Positions 43,839 through 52,872 of a DNA stretch of 64,000 nt are shown one piece after another (the first letter of the stretch is position 1; every line of letters starts with the position of its first letter). The notes beneath the pieces were generated by a model. The model did no database searches, was not told where the DNA came from, and was given only the letters and a program-made list of their open reading frames with translations. The translations under genes were made by a program, and so were the position numbers. Origin of the DNA: Hyphomonas sediminis (lineage in GTDB: Bacteria > Pseudomonadota > Alphaproteobacteria > Caulobacterales > Hyphomonadaceae); NCBI RefSeq assembly GCF_019679475.1, contig NZ_JAIEZP010000001.1, forward strand, positions 992,001 through 1,056,000, in the 5' to 3' direction.

Positions 43839-43894
43839 CCCTCTTGCCGGTGTTCTTGGCCAACGGCATGTTGCGCGCAACACCGGAGGATCAG

Positions 43895-44338
43895 ATGTCA
43901 CATTCAGGCGGCTGTCAGTGCGGAAAATATCGCTATGAAATGGATGTGCTGAAAAGCGGCCATGTCTGCCACTGCCGCATGTGTCAGCGGGCGACCGGCG
44001 GCCTCTTCGCGGCGCTGGTCGGCGCCCCGAAGGACCAGTTCCGCTGGGTTGGCGAGGCGCCGCCCGTGTTCTGGAGTTCCAATCTGGCGGCCCGCGCCTT
44101 CTGTCCCGATTGCGGCACACCGCTCGGCTTTCTCTATGATTGGGAAGGGGCAGCGCAATACGTCACCATCGGCAGCCTCGATCATCCCGAAGAGGTTGTT
44201 CTGGAAACCCAATTCGGCGTTGAGTCGAAGCTTCCATTCGTGGAGTTCTGCGAAAACCTTCCCAAGAAAGCCACCGGGGAAGGGCAATCGGCAGAAGGCC
44301 TGGCCTTCCTCGCGCAACTGAAACCAAGACAGGCCTGA
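43895..44338 (+). CDS. GFA family protein (glutathione-dependent formaldehyde-activating fold)
   Basis: A 147-aa zinc-binding protein. Cysteines C7 and C9 (GGCQCGKYRYE), C25, C27 and C30 (HVCHCRMCQRATGG) and C70, C73 (FCPDCGTPLGF) form the two-zinc pattern of the GFA/CENP-V family. The original glutathione-formaldehyde activity is disputed for most members. GGAGGA lies 4 nt before the ATG at 43895; longer starts are possible. Confidence 0.92.
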   Translation: MSHSGGCQCGKYRYEMDVLKSGHVCHCRMCQRATGGLFAALVGAPKDQFRWVGEAPPVFWSSNLAARAFCPDCGTPLGFLYDWEGAAQYVTIGSLDHPEEVVLETQFGVESKLPFVEFCENLPKKATGEGQSAEGLAFLAQLKPRQA

Positions 44339-44466
44339 GATCAGGCGAATTTCTCGCGGGTGTGGCGCGTCCTTCCCTGTGAGGTTCCCGTCAGGGGCGT
44401 AAGCGCTTCGCAGCCTTAAGACTTCGGTTACCTTTCAGGCTCCGCCGCCAGAAGGGAGCCGGACCG

Positions 44467-44796
44467 ATGAAATACGCCGCTATTCTTGCTGTTGGCCTTT
44501 TCCTGGCCACGCCTGCGCAGGCAGAAACGCTCGCCGGGGGTAATTGCGACAGCCCCGTCCTCTTGAGTTCGGGCGCCAGTTCCCGCGATACCCTGATCGT
44601 CATCCAGGGAAGCTGCGCGTCATCGGAACGCCGAAGCCAGGTGATCCACACTTTCGGCGATGATGGCTCGGCCTCGACCACGGTCGTCATCCGGCGCACC
44701 GGTAAGGCCAGTTCGCCTGCCCGCGTGATCAAGGTGGAAAACCGTGATGGCTTCAGCAAAGGCACGGCAGCCAAACTGATCCGCGTCGGCGAATGA
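44467..44796 (+). CDS. Secreted hypothetical protein (109 aa)
   Basis: A 109-aa protein with a clear Sec signal peptide (MKYAAILAVGLFLATPAQA, cleavage after residue 19). The mature part is small, has two cysteines (about 27 and 50) that could form a disulfide, and is rich in Ser, Thr and Arg. I recognise no domain. It stands between GFA and coaBC. The gap upstream (about 44339-44466) has no gene. Confidence 0.72.
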   Translation: MKYAAILAVGLFLATPAQAETLAGGNCDSPVLLSSGASSRDTLIVIQGSCASSERRSQVIHTFGDDGSASTTVVIRRTGKASSPARVIKVENRDGFSKGTAAKLIRVGE

Positions 44797-44913
44797 TCCG
44801 TCCAAACCTTGCCGGAAGGTTGAGGTCATCCTCGCATTCGAGGGGTTTTGATGGGGCCGCATCAAGGTTTTTACGCTAGAAACAGGGCAGGTCAGACCCG
44901 ATATAGCGGCTAA

Positions 44914-46146
44914 ATGAGTTCCAAACGCATCCTCCTCATCATTGGCGGTGGCATTGCCGCCTATAAGAGCCTTGAGCTGATCCGCGAGCTTGGCCGCCGC
45001 GGGATCGCTTCGCGTGTCATCGTCACGAAGGCGGGCACGGAGTTCGTAACGCCGCTCTCGGTCGCCGCCCTGTCTGGCGACAAGGTCTATACCGAGTTGT
45101 TCAACCTGACGGACGAAACCGAGATGGGCCATATCGAGCTTTCCCGCTCGGCCGATCTGCTCGTCGTCTGCCCGGCAACGGCGGACCTGATGGCGAAGGC
45201 CGTGCATGGCCATGCCAATGATCTCGCCTCCACGACTCTTCTGGCGACGGACAAGCCAGTGCTGATGGTGCCCGCGATGAATGTGCGCATGTGGGGTCAT
45301 GCCGCTACGCAGCGCAATGTCGCCCAGCTCCGCGCCGATGGTGTCACCGTGATGGAGCCGGATGAAGGCCCGATGGCCTGCGGCGAGTTTGGCCCCGGCC
45401 GCCTGCCGGAAGTCTCCCGCATCGTCGCGGAAATCCAAGCGATGCTTCGTCCGCCTGCAGATAAGAAACGCCTCGCGGGTGTCCATGCGCTCGTCACCGC
45501 CGGGCCGACGCGCGAACCGCTCGACCCCGTGCGCTACCTTTCAAACCACTCCTCTGGCAAGCAGGGCTATTCCATCGCCATTGCGCTCGCCGCCGAAGGT
45601 GCCCGCGTCACGCTTGTCTCTGGTCCTGTCTCGTTGCCCGCCCCGGAAGGGGTTGACCTCGTAAAGGTCGAAACGGCGCGCGATATGCTCAAGGCTTGCG
45701 AGGACGCGCTTCCCGCAGATGTCTTCGTCTCCGTCGCCGCGGTCGCGGACTGGCGCCCCGTCAAGACGGCCACCCAGAAGCTGAAGCTGAAAGGGAAGGG
45801 CGCCGCGCCCGCCATCGAGCTGGCCGAGAATCCGGACATTCTCCGCACGCTTAGCAACAAGAAGAAAAAGCGCCCCGGCCTCGTCATAGGCTTCGCCGCC
45901 GAGACTGAAGAGGTCGAGCGCCACGCGAATGAAAAGCTCGCCCGCAAGGGGTGCGACTGGATCGTTGCGAATGATGTGTCCGGCGATGTCATGGGCGGCC
46001 TCGAAAACGAGATCGCCCTGATCACCCGCGATGGCGCAGAACGCTGGCCCCGCATGCCCAAGGAACAGGTCGCCGCCCGCCTCGCCGCGCGCATCGCCGA
46101 TCAAATCTCGGGGCGTGACGACCCGCAGAAGCTCGCCGCCGAATAG
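44914..46146 (+). CDS. coaBC: Bifunctional phosphopantothenoylcysteine decarboxylase/synthetase CoaBC
   Basis: A 410-aa enzyme of coenzyme A synthesis. N-terminal CoaC flavoprotein (about 1-185): [44 protein letters not shown] and [15 protein letters not shown], with the active-site His and Cys. C-terminal CoaB (about 190-405): [25 protein letters not shown] and the reactive VVGFAAETE-type segment [10 protein letters not shown]. Both halves complete. It is followed by dut, as in many alphaproteobacteria. Confidence 0.97.
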   Translation: MSSKRILLIIGGGIAAYKSLELIRELGRRGIASRVIVTKAGTEFVTPLSVAALSGDKVYTELFNLTDETEMGHIELSRSADLLVVCPATADLMAKAVHGHANDLASTTLLATDKPVLMVPAMNVRMWGHAATQRNVAQLRADGVTVMEPDEGPMACGEFGPGRLPEVSRIVAEIQAMLRPPADKKRLAGVHALVTAGPTREPLDPVRYLSNHSSGKQGYSIAIALAAEGARVTLVSGPVSLPAPEGVDLVKVETARDMLKACEDALPADVFVSVAAVADWRPVKTATQKLKLKGKGAAPAIELAENPDILRTLSNKKKKRPGLVIGFAAETEEVERHANEKLARKGCDWIVANDVSGDVMGGLENEIALITRDGAERWPRMPKEQVAARLAARIADQISGRDDPQKLAAE

Positions 46147-46187
46147 GCCGCTTGACTCCTCGCCAGAGTCTCCCCACGCCTCGGCCC

Positions 46188-46643
46188 ATGACCGATGTGA
46201 CCGTTCAAGTTCTGCCGCTGGCCCATTTCGAAGGGCTCGATCTTCCCGCTTATGAAACGGCAGGCTCTGCCGGTATGGACGTGCGCGCCGCCGTGCCGGT
46301 CCGCGAGCCGGTTGTGCTGGCGCCCGGCCAGCGCGCGATGGTGCCCACCGGTCTCTCCGTGGCGATCCCCGAAGGATACGAGATACAGGTGCGCCCGCGT
46401 TCCGGCCTCGCGGCCAAGCATGGCCTCACCTGCCTCAACACGCCCGGCACGATCGACAGTGATTATCGCGGTGAAATCAAGGTCATCCTGATCAATCTCG
46501 GCCAGGAGCCTTTCACCATCCAGCGCGGCGAGCGCATCGCCCAGCTCGTCCTCGCGCCAGTCACGCGCCTTGCCTGGTCTCAGGTGGAGGCGCTGGATGA
46601 AACGGCGCGCGGCGCTGGTGGCTTCGGCTCGACCGGGCGTTGA
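46188..46643 (+). CDS. dut: Deoxyuridine 5'-triphosphate nucleotidohydrolase (dUTPase)
   Basis: A 151-aa trimeric dUTPase. The five motifs are visible: [11 protein letters not shown] (1), [12 protein letters not shown] (2), [16 protein letters not shown] (3), [10 protein letters not shown] (4) and [11 protein letters not shown] (5). The ATG at 46188 matches the family N-terminus; the open frame starts 12 codons earlier. It removes dUTP and supplies dUMP for thymidylate synthesis. Confidence 0.97.
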   Translation: MTDVTVQVLPLAHFEGLDLPAYETAGSAGMDVRAAVPVREPVVLAPGQRAMVPTGLSVAIPEGYEIQVRPRSGLAAKHGLTCLNTPGTIDSDYRGEIKVILINLGQEPFTIQRGERIAQLVLAPVTRLAWSQVEALDETARGAGGFGSTGR

Positions 46644-46677
46644 CCGGCACCTGGAAGCCCGCCCTCAAAAAAATTGA

Positions 46678-46724
46678 CCCCCTGCGATCAAATTTTCTTG
46701 AACAGGGGGCCATCCTCCCCACAT
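46678..46724 (+). promoter_or_regulatory. Sigma-32-like promoter overlapping a hairpin
   Basis: CTTGAA (46697-46702) and CCCCACAT (46717-46724) lie 14 nt apart, the same spacing as the dnaK heat-shock promoter, one -10 base different. The region also has the inverted repeat CCCCCTG (46678-46684)/CAGGGGG (46703-46709) which overlaps the -35 box. It precedes two small membrane protein genes. Candidate only. Confidence 0.5.
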
Positions 46725-46753
46725 ATTGAATATCAATAAGGAGGGAGATGCCC

Positions 46754-46957
46754 ATGTCGGCAGCTTTTTATATCTTTCTGGGCGGCTTCATCGTCTGGCT
46801 TGCCCTCCGCTCAAGTGCGCGCCGCGCCGAGCGTGAAGCCCGCTACAATCCCAGGGACGACGAGTTCGAGCGGCTGAGCCGCCGGGTTCGCACGCTGGAA
46901 CAGATCATAACCGATCGCGACTGGCGCCTGCGCCGGGATATCGATGGTCTCGGCTGA
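46754..46957 (+). CDS. PspB-like small membrane protein (copy 1)
   Basis: A 67-aa protein with an N-terminal helix (FYIFLGGFIVWLAL) and a charged coil (about 35-64, SRRVRTLEQIITDRDWRLRR). The coil aligns with the C-terminus of PspC and with the next gene. AAGGAGG suits the ATG at 46754 at 9 nt; an ATG at 46748 is only 3 nt from it. Such short proteins are often called PspB-like. The promoter at 46678 suggests stress control. Confidence 0.75.
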   Translation: MSAAFYIFLGGFIVWLALRSSARRAEREARYNPRDDEFERLSRRVRTLEQIITDRDWRLRRDIDGLG

Positions 46958-47017
46958 TACTGGCCGGGCCTGTCATCGCACGATATAAACTCCAGATCCG
47001 CACCCAAGGAGGCGCTT

Positions 47018-47248
47018 ATGGATCCGTTTACAATGGTAGTCGCCATCGTTGCCATCGCCATCGGCGCGGGCGTCATCAACAATTACATCAAGGCCCGTTC
47101 GCGTGAACCGGTGGACCTTTCCTCTCGCGCCGAATTCGTCGCGATGCGTGATGATGTGGCTCGCCTGAAGGAGCGTGTCCGCGTTCTGGAAAAGATCGTG
47201 ACCGATCAGGAACGCCAGCTTTCGGACGAAATCCGCCGTCTCGCCTGA
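47018..47248 (+). CDS. PspB-like small membrane protein (copy 2)
   Basis: A 76-aa protein with one N-terminal hydrophobic segment (about 5-23, MVVAIVAIAIGAGVINNYI) and a coil (about 42-72, RVRVLEKIVTDQERQL). The pattern RVR-x-LE-x-I-V/I-TD is shared with the preceding gene, 60 nt upstream. Ribosome site CAAGGAGG. The next gene, a helicase, is convergent 12 nt away. Confidence 0.75.
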   Translation: MDPFTMVVAIVAIAIGAGVINNYIKARSREPVDLSSRAEFVAMRDDVARLKERVRVLEKIVTDQERQLSDEIRRLA

Positions 47249-47260
47249 AGTGGCGCGCGC

Positions 47261-48598
47261 TTACAGCAGTGCCCCCTCATCCTTCCGGAATTTCGCCAGA
47301 AGGTAGGCGGGCGTCTCGTCGATCTTTTCCAGCTCGCCGAAGGCGAAGGCTTCCCGGTCCAGCACAAGGTCGCGCGGGCGCAGGGGGCGCGAGATTTCCA
47401 GCCCTTCCAGCGTGCGCGCTCGCGAAAAGGCCACATAGGCTTGTCCGTGGGCAAACATTCCGGAATCGAAGTCGATGAATACCTTGTCGAGCGTCAGGCC
47501 CTGCGCCTTGTGGATGGTCACCGCATAGGCAAGGCGCAGCGGCACCTGCTTGAACGTGCCCACCACTTCGCGCTTCACCTTCTTGGTGTCCATCTCGAAA
47601 TCGTAGCGGTATTTTTCCCAGGCCGCCGGCTCGATTTCATAGACGCTGCCGTCGATCTCCACGATCACCGCGCGAGAGCTGAACCCGGCGACATGCGCCA
47701 GCGATCCGTTCACCCAGCGGCCTTCCGGATCGTTGCGGATCATCATCACCCGCGCGCCAACCTTCAGTTCAAGGTCGAGTTCGGTGGGATAGCTCTTCTC
47801 GTCAAACTGTCCCTGCACGGTCGCCGGGAACACTTTGCGTTCGCCCTTGAGGCTCGCGAGGCGGGACTGGTTGATGCGGAAAGCGTTGGCATTGTTGGGC
47901 GTCAGCACGACATGCGTGTCAGAGGCGTCCGAGGCCGAGCGGCGGGAAACGAGGCGTTCCAGCACCAGCTCATCGGCCGGTGTCACGCGGCCCGTGCGCA
48001 GTGCGCCGAGCAGGGCGAGGAAGCGCGGGTCTTCCTGCCGGAATACATGCTTCAGGGCCAGCAGCGAAAACTCCGCCTCGCGGAAGGCGGGCGCGTTGAA
48101 GAAATAGCTGCCCCCGAACCGCTCCTGCAGGATTGGCCCTTCATCGGCCGAAACCACCGGCGGCAACTGGTGCAGGTCGCCTGACAGGATCATCCGCACG
48201 CCGCCAAACGGGCGTTTCGATCCCCGGTTCAGTTTCAGGCTGCGGTCGATCGCGTCCAGCATGTCGGCGCGCACCATCGAGATCTCGTCGATGACAACCG
48301 TTTCCACTGCACGCACCACGCGGGCATTCGGCAGGCGGCGCACGTCCTGCGCCTCCACCAGCCTTGGCGGCAGTTTGAAAAAGGAATGGATGGTTTGGCC
48401 GCCGGCATTCATGGCCGCCACGCCTGTTGGCGCCAGCACGACGGCTTTTTCGCCGGCGTCGCTCAGGAATTTGCGCAGAAGGGTGGTTTTGCCCGTTCCG
48501 GCGCGCCCGGTCAGGAACAGGTTTCCCTGCGCTCCTGCGCCCCGGGCTACCCATTCAGCAGGCGCGGCGTAGACCGTATCCGGGGTGGAGAGTGTCAT
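47261..48598 (-). CDS. Pif1/RecD-type DNA helicase
   Basis: A 445-aa superfamily 1B helicase. Walker A is GRAGTGKTTLLRKF (about residue 30); VLAPTGVAAMNAGGQTIHSFF is motif Ia; VVIDEISMVRADMLD is motif II; ILSGDLHQLPPV is motif III; AVTIHKAQGLTLDKV and AYVAFSRARTLEGL are motifs V and VI. It lacks nuclease domains. The ATG at 48598 (MTLSTPDTVY) gives a normal N-terminus; the frame further upstream overlaps the GNAT gene. Confidence 0.92.
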   Translation of the reverse strand: MTLSTPDTVYAAPAEWVARGAGAQGNLFLTGRAGTGKTTLLRKFLSDAGEKAVVLAPTGVAAMNAGGQTIHSFFKLPPRLVEAQDVRRLPNARVVRAVETVVIDEISMVRADMLDAIDRSLKLNRGSKRPFGGVRMILSGDLHQLPPVVSADEGPILQERFGGSYFFNAPAFREAEFSLLALKHVFRQEDPRFLALLGALRTGRVTPADELVLERLVSRRSASDASDTHVVLTPNNANAFRINQSRLASLKGERKVFPATVQGQFDEKSYPTELDLELKVGARVMMIRNDPEGRWVNGSLAHVAGFSSRAVIVEIDGSVYEIEPAAWEKYRYDFEMDTKKVKREVVGTFKQVPLRLAYAVTIHKAQGLTLDKVFIDFDSGMFAHGQAYVAFSRARTLEGLEISRPLRPRDLVLDREAFAFGELEKIDETPAYLLAKFRKDEGALL

Positions 48599-48602
48599 CC
48601 CC

Positions 48603-49022
48603 TCAGGGGCCGACGAGGCGCATCTGGCGCGCCCGTCCGGCGCCGCCTGTGCTCGCCACAACCTGCCACCCCAATGCCTCATAGGCGCGGCGGGCAGTCA
48701 TGTTTTCGGTATCCACATCAAGGCTCAGCGTGCCGCCCGCTTCCAGCCGCGCCACGTCCAGCAGGCCGCGGGCCACGCCGCAGAAGCGCCAGTCGCGGTC
48801 AACGAACAGGTGGTCCACATAATCGGCCGGTGTCTGCAGGGTCAGGAAACCGATGATGCCGGCATTGGGTTCTTCGGCCACCCAGGCAGGCTGGGTTTCC
48901 AGGGCGCGGCGCAAGGCAAGATGCTGGCCGCGATGGCGTTCCCGCCAAGGCATGTCCATCAGGCAATCCGTGAAAATATCACGGCATTCAGGGATGTCCG
49001 CTGCTTCCAGCGGCCTGATCAT
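48603..49022 (-). CDS. GNAT family N-acetyltransferase
   Basis: A 139-aa GCN5-related acetyltransferase. The N-terminus MIRPLEAADIPECRDIF is a typical beta1-alpha1 start, VDHLFVDRDWRFCGVARGLL carries the CoA loop (a weak R/Q-x-x-G-x-A), and SLDVDTENMTARRAYEALGW is the C-terminal motif. An ATG at 49049 gives a 148-aa version; the shorter start has GGAG 5 nt upstream. Substrate unknown. It lies 5 nt before the helicase gene on the same strand. Confidence 0.86.
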   Translation of the reverse strand: MIRPLEAADIPECRDIFTDCLMDMPWRERHRGQHLALRRALETQPAWVAEEPNAGIIGFLTLQTPADYVDHLFVDRDWRFCGVARGLLDVARLEAGGTLSLDVDTENMTARRAYEALGWQVVASTGGAGRARQMRLVGP

Positions 49023-49147
49023 CCATCCGGCTCCGAAGTGAGTATACATTGCGCCAAGTTAGGAGGCCGGGGCGGCCTCGTCCAGCAGTGACGCATGGGA
49101 AAATTCAGTCGCCGCTGCACTATGTTGGCGCCTGTGCAGGGCAGGGG

Positions 49148-49177
49148 CCGGAACCTCCCTTGGGCAGGAGGCTCCGG
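49148..49177 (-). terminator. Hairpin after lpdA
   Basis: CCGGAACCTCC (49148-49158) and GGAGGCTCCGG (49167-49177) pair over 10 of 11 positions, 9 nt past the lpdA stop codon on the minus strand. There is no T-tract, so it may be a transcript-stabilising hairpin rather than a terminator. Confidence 0.4.
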
Positions 49178-49185
49178 AAAGGGAA

Positions 49186-50589
49186 TTACATTTGCATCGT
49201 CCAGCCTTCGACGCCCATCGCCGCCTGGCGAACGGCTTCTGAAAGCGTCGGGTGCGCATGGCTCGTGCGGGCGATGTCCTCGGAAGCGGCACCGAACTCC
49301 ATTGCCACGCAGACTTCGGCAATCATCTCGCCAACGCCGGTGCCGATCATGTGCGCGCCAAGGATGCGGTCGGTGCCTTTTTCGGCGAGGATTTTCACGA
49401 AACCGAGGGTCTCATGGTTCGTCCGGGCACGGGAGTTCGCCATGAAGGGGAACTTGCCTTTCTTGTATTCGATGCCGGCGGCCTTGAGTTCTTCCTCATT
49501 CTTGCCGACCCAGGCGATCTCCGGATTGGTGTAGACCACGCTCGGTACCAGATCGTAATTCACATGGCCTGCCTTGCCGGCGATGAGTTCGGCCACAGCC
49601 GTGCCATCGTCTTCGGCCTTGTGGGCCAGCATCGGGCCGGGGATACAGTCGCCAACCGCCCACACGCCATCGGACACCTTGAAGTGATCGGTCACTTCGA
49701 TCACGCCGCGCTTGTCGGTCTTTCCGCCCACGGTTTCCAGGCCCAGGCCCTCCGTGTACGGCTTGCGGCCGATGGCAACGATCACGACATCGGCGTCGAT
49801 CGTCTCGCTGTCGCCGCCCTTGGCCGGCTCCACCGAAACTTTGAGCTTGGTCTTCTGCTTTTCGATGCCGGTCACCTTGGTGCCCAGCTTGAAGGTGAGG
49901 CCCTGCTTCTTGAAGGTGCGCTCCGCTTCCTTGGCAACTTCAGCGTCAGCCGGCGGCAGGATGCGGTCCAGATATTCCACCACCGTCACTTCCGAGCCGA
50001 GGCGCGCCCAGACCGAACCCATTTCAAGGCCGATTACGCCCGCGCCGATCAGCACCAGCTTCTTGGGAACCGATTTCAGGCTGAGGGCGCCGACATTGGA
50101 AACAACGCGCTCTTCGTCGATCTCGATGCCGGGCAGGGTGGTCGGCTCGGAGCCCGTCGCGATCACGATGTTCTTGGTTTCGAGCGTCTGTGTGCCGCCA
50201 TCCGCCAGCGTGACTTCCACCTTGCCCTTGCCGAGGATCTTGCCGCGGCCCTTGATGTAGTCGACCTTGTTTTTCTTGAAGAGGAATTCGATGCCCTTGG
50301 TCAGTCCGTCCACAGTGTCGGCCTTCTGCGCCATCATCTGGTCGAGGTCGACTTCCAGCTTGCCAGTCTTGATGCCCAGCGAGGCAAAGTCATTCTTCGC
50401 CGCGTCATAGAGGTGGGAGGCGTGCAGCAGCGCCTTGGAAGGGATACAGCCGACGTTCAGGCAAGTCCCGCCGAGCGTGCCGCGCATCTCGATACAGGCG
50501 GTTTTCAGGCCGAGTTGGCCGGCGCGGATTGCGCAATTGTAGCCGCCGGGGCCGCCGCCGATGATGACGACGTCATAGGTCTCTGCCAT
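49186..50589 (-). CDS. lpdA: Dihydrolipoyl dehydrogenase (E3)
   Basis: A 467-aa FAD flavoprotein disulfide reductase, shared E3 subunit of 2-oxoacid dehydrogenase complexes. The FAD motif [19 protein letters not shown] is at 9-27; the redox-active disulfide is C43/C48 in [13 protein letters not shown]; the NAD motif [19 protein letters not shown] is near 180-198; the C-terminal His is in [10 protein letters not shown]. No E1 or E2 genes are next to it. The ATG lies just after a GGAATATTTTCCC inverted region, with AAAGGAAT as the ribosome site. Confidence 0.97.
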   Translation of the reverse strand: MAETYDVVIIGGGPGGYNCAIRAGQLGLKTACIEMRGTLGGTCLNVGCIPSKALLHASHLYDAAKNDFASLGIKTGKLEVDLDQMMAQKADTVDGLTKGIEFLFKKNKVDYIKGRGKILGKGKVEVTLADGGTQTLETKNIVIATGSEPTTLPGIEIDEERVVSNVGALSLKSVPKKLVLIGAGVIGLEMGSVWARLGSEVTVVEYLDRILPPADAEVAKEAERTFKKQGLTFKLGTKVTGIEKQKTKLKVSVEPAKGGDSETIDADVVIVAIGRKPYTEGLGLETVGGKTDKRGVIEVTDHFKVSDGVWAVGDCIPGPMLAHKAEDDGTAVAELIAGKAGHVNYDLVPSVVYTNPEIAWVGKNEEELKAAGIEYKKGKFPFMANSRARTNHETLGFVKILAEKGTDRILGAHMIGTGVGEMIAEVCVAMEFGAASEDIARTSHAHPTLSEAVRQAAMGVEGWTMQM

Positions 50590-50682
50590 GGGAAAATATT
50601 CCTTTGAGAAGGCTGGTCCGAATCTGGCGCCAACCTATGCATTCTTCTCCCAAAATCAATCTGCAAAGGCCGGAAACTGGAC

Positions 50683-51045
50683 CTAGCTTCTGCGTATAAA
50701 CAGGAGAATTGCCGTTGCGGCACTCATGGCGCCTGCGCCAACGGCTTCATCCATCCATAAACTCGAATCTGTACCTGACAGGATGAAGGCTGCGGCCAGG
50801 CCGATGAACAGCAGGCTTCCGATAAGGGCGAGCACGGCGCCGAAGCGCAGGTTCAGCGCCGCCATCAGGCCGCCGATCCCCGCAAGGGTGGCTGCGGCAA
50901 TGCGCCAGATCACAATTGCGTCGAGCGCGTCGGCCAGCGGGCTGCCACGAGAGGTCAGCACCAGAACGCCGTGCAAGCCCTGCCAGGCGAGCCAGCCGGC
51001 AATTCCCATCAGCGCCAGACCGGCAATACGGCGAACAATCTGCAT
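50683..51045 (-). CDS. Membrane protein of unknown function (120 aa)
   Basis: A 120-aa protein with about four hydrophobic segments (7-32, 43-62, 68-90, 98-116). No recognised family. ATG at 51045 with GGGGAGGC as the ribosome site. It is in the same orientation as the 223-aa membrane protein upstream, 80 nt away. Confidence 0.7.
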   Translation of the reverse strand: MQIVRRIAGLALMGIAGWLAWQGLHGVLVLTSRGSPLADALDAIVIWRIAAATLAGIGGLMAALNLRFGAVLALIGSLLFIGLAAAFILSGTDSSLWMDEAVGAGAMSAATAILLFIRRS

Positions 51046-51125
51046 CAAAGCCTCCCCACGGGCCATTTGTCTGCGGGAAAGCCTAAAGCCAGTTGCCGAT
51101 CGCCGCAACGGCGCGCGAATTCGGC

Positions 51126-51797
51126 CTAGGTTTCGATGTCCTCGTCGTCGGGTTCTGCTGCGCCCCGGCGGCGGGCGATTGCGGCGGCGCGGCGTTCCTG
51201 TTTGCGGCGCGCCTGCGCCAGGAACATCGCGCGCTGGCGCTGCACCACCACATCGGAGACAAACACCGGCGGGCGGCGCTTGCGCACGGCGGGCACGGCC
51301 ACAGCGGCGGTCGGCTGGTAGACGACCGATTGCTGCGGCGCCGCTTCCAGCATCTCGCGCTCTTCGGCGATCTCTTCGGGCGAGCGATAGCGCAGTTCCC
51401 AAACAGCGATCAGCAGCAGCGCTGCCGCAGCCGCGAGCCCTGCCATGGCGCCTTCGCCCGCGCTCGGGTCCAGCCACCATTCAGGGTCAAAATGCACGAG
51501 GAAAATGGTCGGGATCGAGGCCGCCATCCCCATCACATACCAAAGCACGGCGCCCGGCTTGCGCGCGGCAATCGTGGCGGCGGCGGCGTAATAGCAGAGC
51601 GCGGCGAGGAAATAGGCGCCGCCATGGGTAATGCCCAGCTGGCGCCAGTCGACCGAATTCAGGCCCCCGGCCACATTGTCATTCACGATCCAGCCCATCA
51701 CCATCACGATGGATGGCCAGCGCACAGCTGTCATCGCGCCAAAGGCAAAGGCGATGGCAAGCGCTGTCAGGAGCAGGGAAATGAGGCGGCGCGGCAT
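51126..51797 (-). CDS. Membrane protein with basic cytosolic tail (223 aa)
   Basis: A 223-aa protein with about four membrane helices in residues 5-135. The last 70 residues are hydrophilic, first Pro/Val-rich, then strongly basic (RKQERRAAAIARRRG), then acidic at the end (EPDDEDIET). I recognise no family. The basic coil suggests contact with nucleic acid or acidic lipid headgroups. ATG at 51797. Confidence 0.7.
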   Translation of the reverse strand: MPRRLISLLLTALAIAFAFGAMTAVRWPSIVMVMGWIVNDNVAGGLNSVDWRQLGITHGGAYFLAALCYYAAAATIAARKPGAVLWYVMGMAASIPTIFLVHFDPEWWLDPSAGEGAMAGLAAAAALLLIAVWELRYRSPEEIAEEREMLEAAPQQSVVYQPTAAVAVPAVRKRRPPVFVSDVVVQRQRAMFLAQARRKQERRAAAIARRRGAAEPDDEDIET

Positions 51798-51951
51798 TCC
51801 GCCTGCCTATCACGGGTAGGGTAAGTGCCCGCTGAACGCGTTGTTTTGAATTTGATCGATTGGCGCGCCGGGGATGAAGCAAGGCGCCCTTTGCGGCCTT
51901 GAATTCTGGCTGCTAAGGCTGGCGCGGATAAAATCATCAGGAGGAAAGCTC

Positions 51952-52725
51952 ATGGGCCGCGTTTCAGGTAAGATGGCGCTCATCACGGGCGGGGCGCAAG
52001 GCCTCGGCGAGGCAACCGCGCGCATGTTCGCCCGCGAAGGCGCCAAGGTCACGGTAACCGACATCAATGGCGCGGGCGCTGCCAGGGTCGCCGCCTCGAT
52101 CAACGAAGCCCACGGCGCCGGCACCGCCTTTGCGTTCGAACATGACGTGACCAGCGAGCAGGACTGGCAGGACGTTGCCCAGAAAGCGCACGACGCGATG
52201 GGCGGCCTCAATATCCTCGTCAACAATGCCGGCATCGGCGGTCTCGGCTCTGTGGAAGACGAAACCTATGAGCGCTTCAAGAAAGTGCAGGCGGTGGATG
52301 TCGATTCCATCTTCCTGGGCTGCAAATACTCCATCCCGCTGATGCGCGCGCATGGCCTTGGCTCGATCGTCAACATCTCGTCCATCGCGGGCATCATCGC
52401 CAGCGCCAACTATGTGTCCTACAACACGGCAAAGGCCGCTGTGCGCCACATCTCCAAATCGATCGCGCTGCATCTTGCAAAAACCGGCGGGCAGATCCGC
52501 TGTAACTCCGTCCACCCCGTATTCATCAACACGCCTATTCTCGATGGCATCAAGGAGATGTTCGGGGAAGAGAAGGGCCTTGAGAAGCTCGCCCGCCAGG
52601 TGCCGCTCGGCAAGGTGGGTGAACCTGACGACATCGCTTACGCCGTGCTTTATCTGGCCTCGGACGAATCGAAACTTGTCACCGGGGCCGAGCTGAAAGT
52701 TGATGGCGGCATCAGCGCCATGTAG
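51952..52725 (+). CDS. SDR family oxidoreductase
   Basis: A 257-aa short-chain dehydrogenase. Cofactor motif TGGAQGLGEATARMF at 12-26; NNAG at about 90; the catalytic Ser in VNISSIAG and Tyr-x3-Lys in YVSYNTAKAA. Asp at the end of beta2 (TVTDINGAG) suggests NAD(H). The C-terminus VTGAELKVDGGISAM is classical. GGAGG precedes the ATG at 51952. The substrate is unknown; many such enzymes act on hydroxysteroids or 3-hydroxyacyl compounds. Confidence 0.92.
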   Translation: MGRVSGKMALITGGAQGLGEATARMFAREGAKVTVTDINGAGAARVAASINEAHGAGTAFAFEHDVTSEQDWQDVAQKAHDAMGGLNILVNNAGIGGLGSVEDETYERFKKVQAVDVDSIFLGCKYSIPLMRAHGLGSIVNISSIAGIIASANYVSYNTAKAAVRHISKSIALHLAKTGGQIRCNSVHPVFINTPILDGIKEMFGEEKGLEKLARQVPLGKVGEPDDIAYAVLYLASDESKLVTGAELKVDGGISAM

Positions 52726-52734
52726 GTAAGGGCC

Positions 52735-52759
52735 GCGCGGGCAGTGAGGCTGCCCGCGC
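52735..52759 (+). terminator. Perfect hairpin after the SDR gene
   Basis: GCGCGGGCAG (52735-52744) and CTGCCCGCGC (52750-52759) form a perfect 10-bp stem with the loop TGAGG, 9 nt past the stop codon. No T-tract follows, so termination is likely but not certain. Confidence 0.55.
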
Positions 52760-52872
52760 CCGCCTGTCCGGCGACCGGAACCACTGCCCCTCCAGCGCGT
52801 TATGGACAGATCGGCGGCTTTGCCTGAAGATCGCCGCGTATCGGTCTCTGCCGGGAAGGGGGATCTGTCGCC

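Noticed and set aside
44339-44466. Small ORF or RNA between GFA and the secreted protein
   Set aside because: No ribosome site plus frame combination and no stable hairpin with a T-tract; left as plain intergenic DNA.
49252-50607. 451-aa open frame antisense to lpdA
   Set aside because: lpdA is complete with all motifs; the antisense product is compositionally shadow-like.
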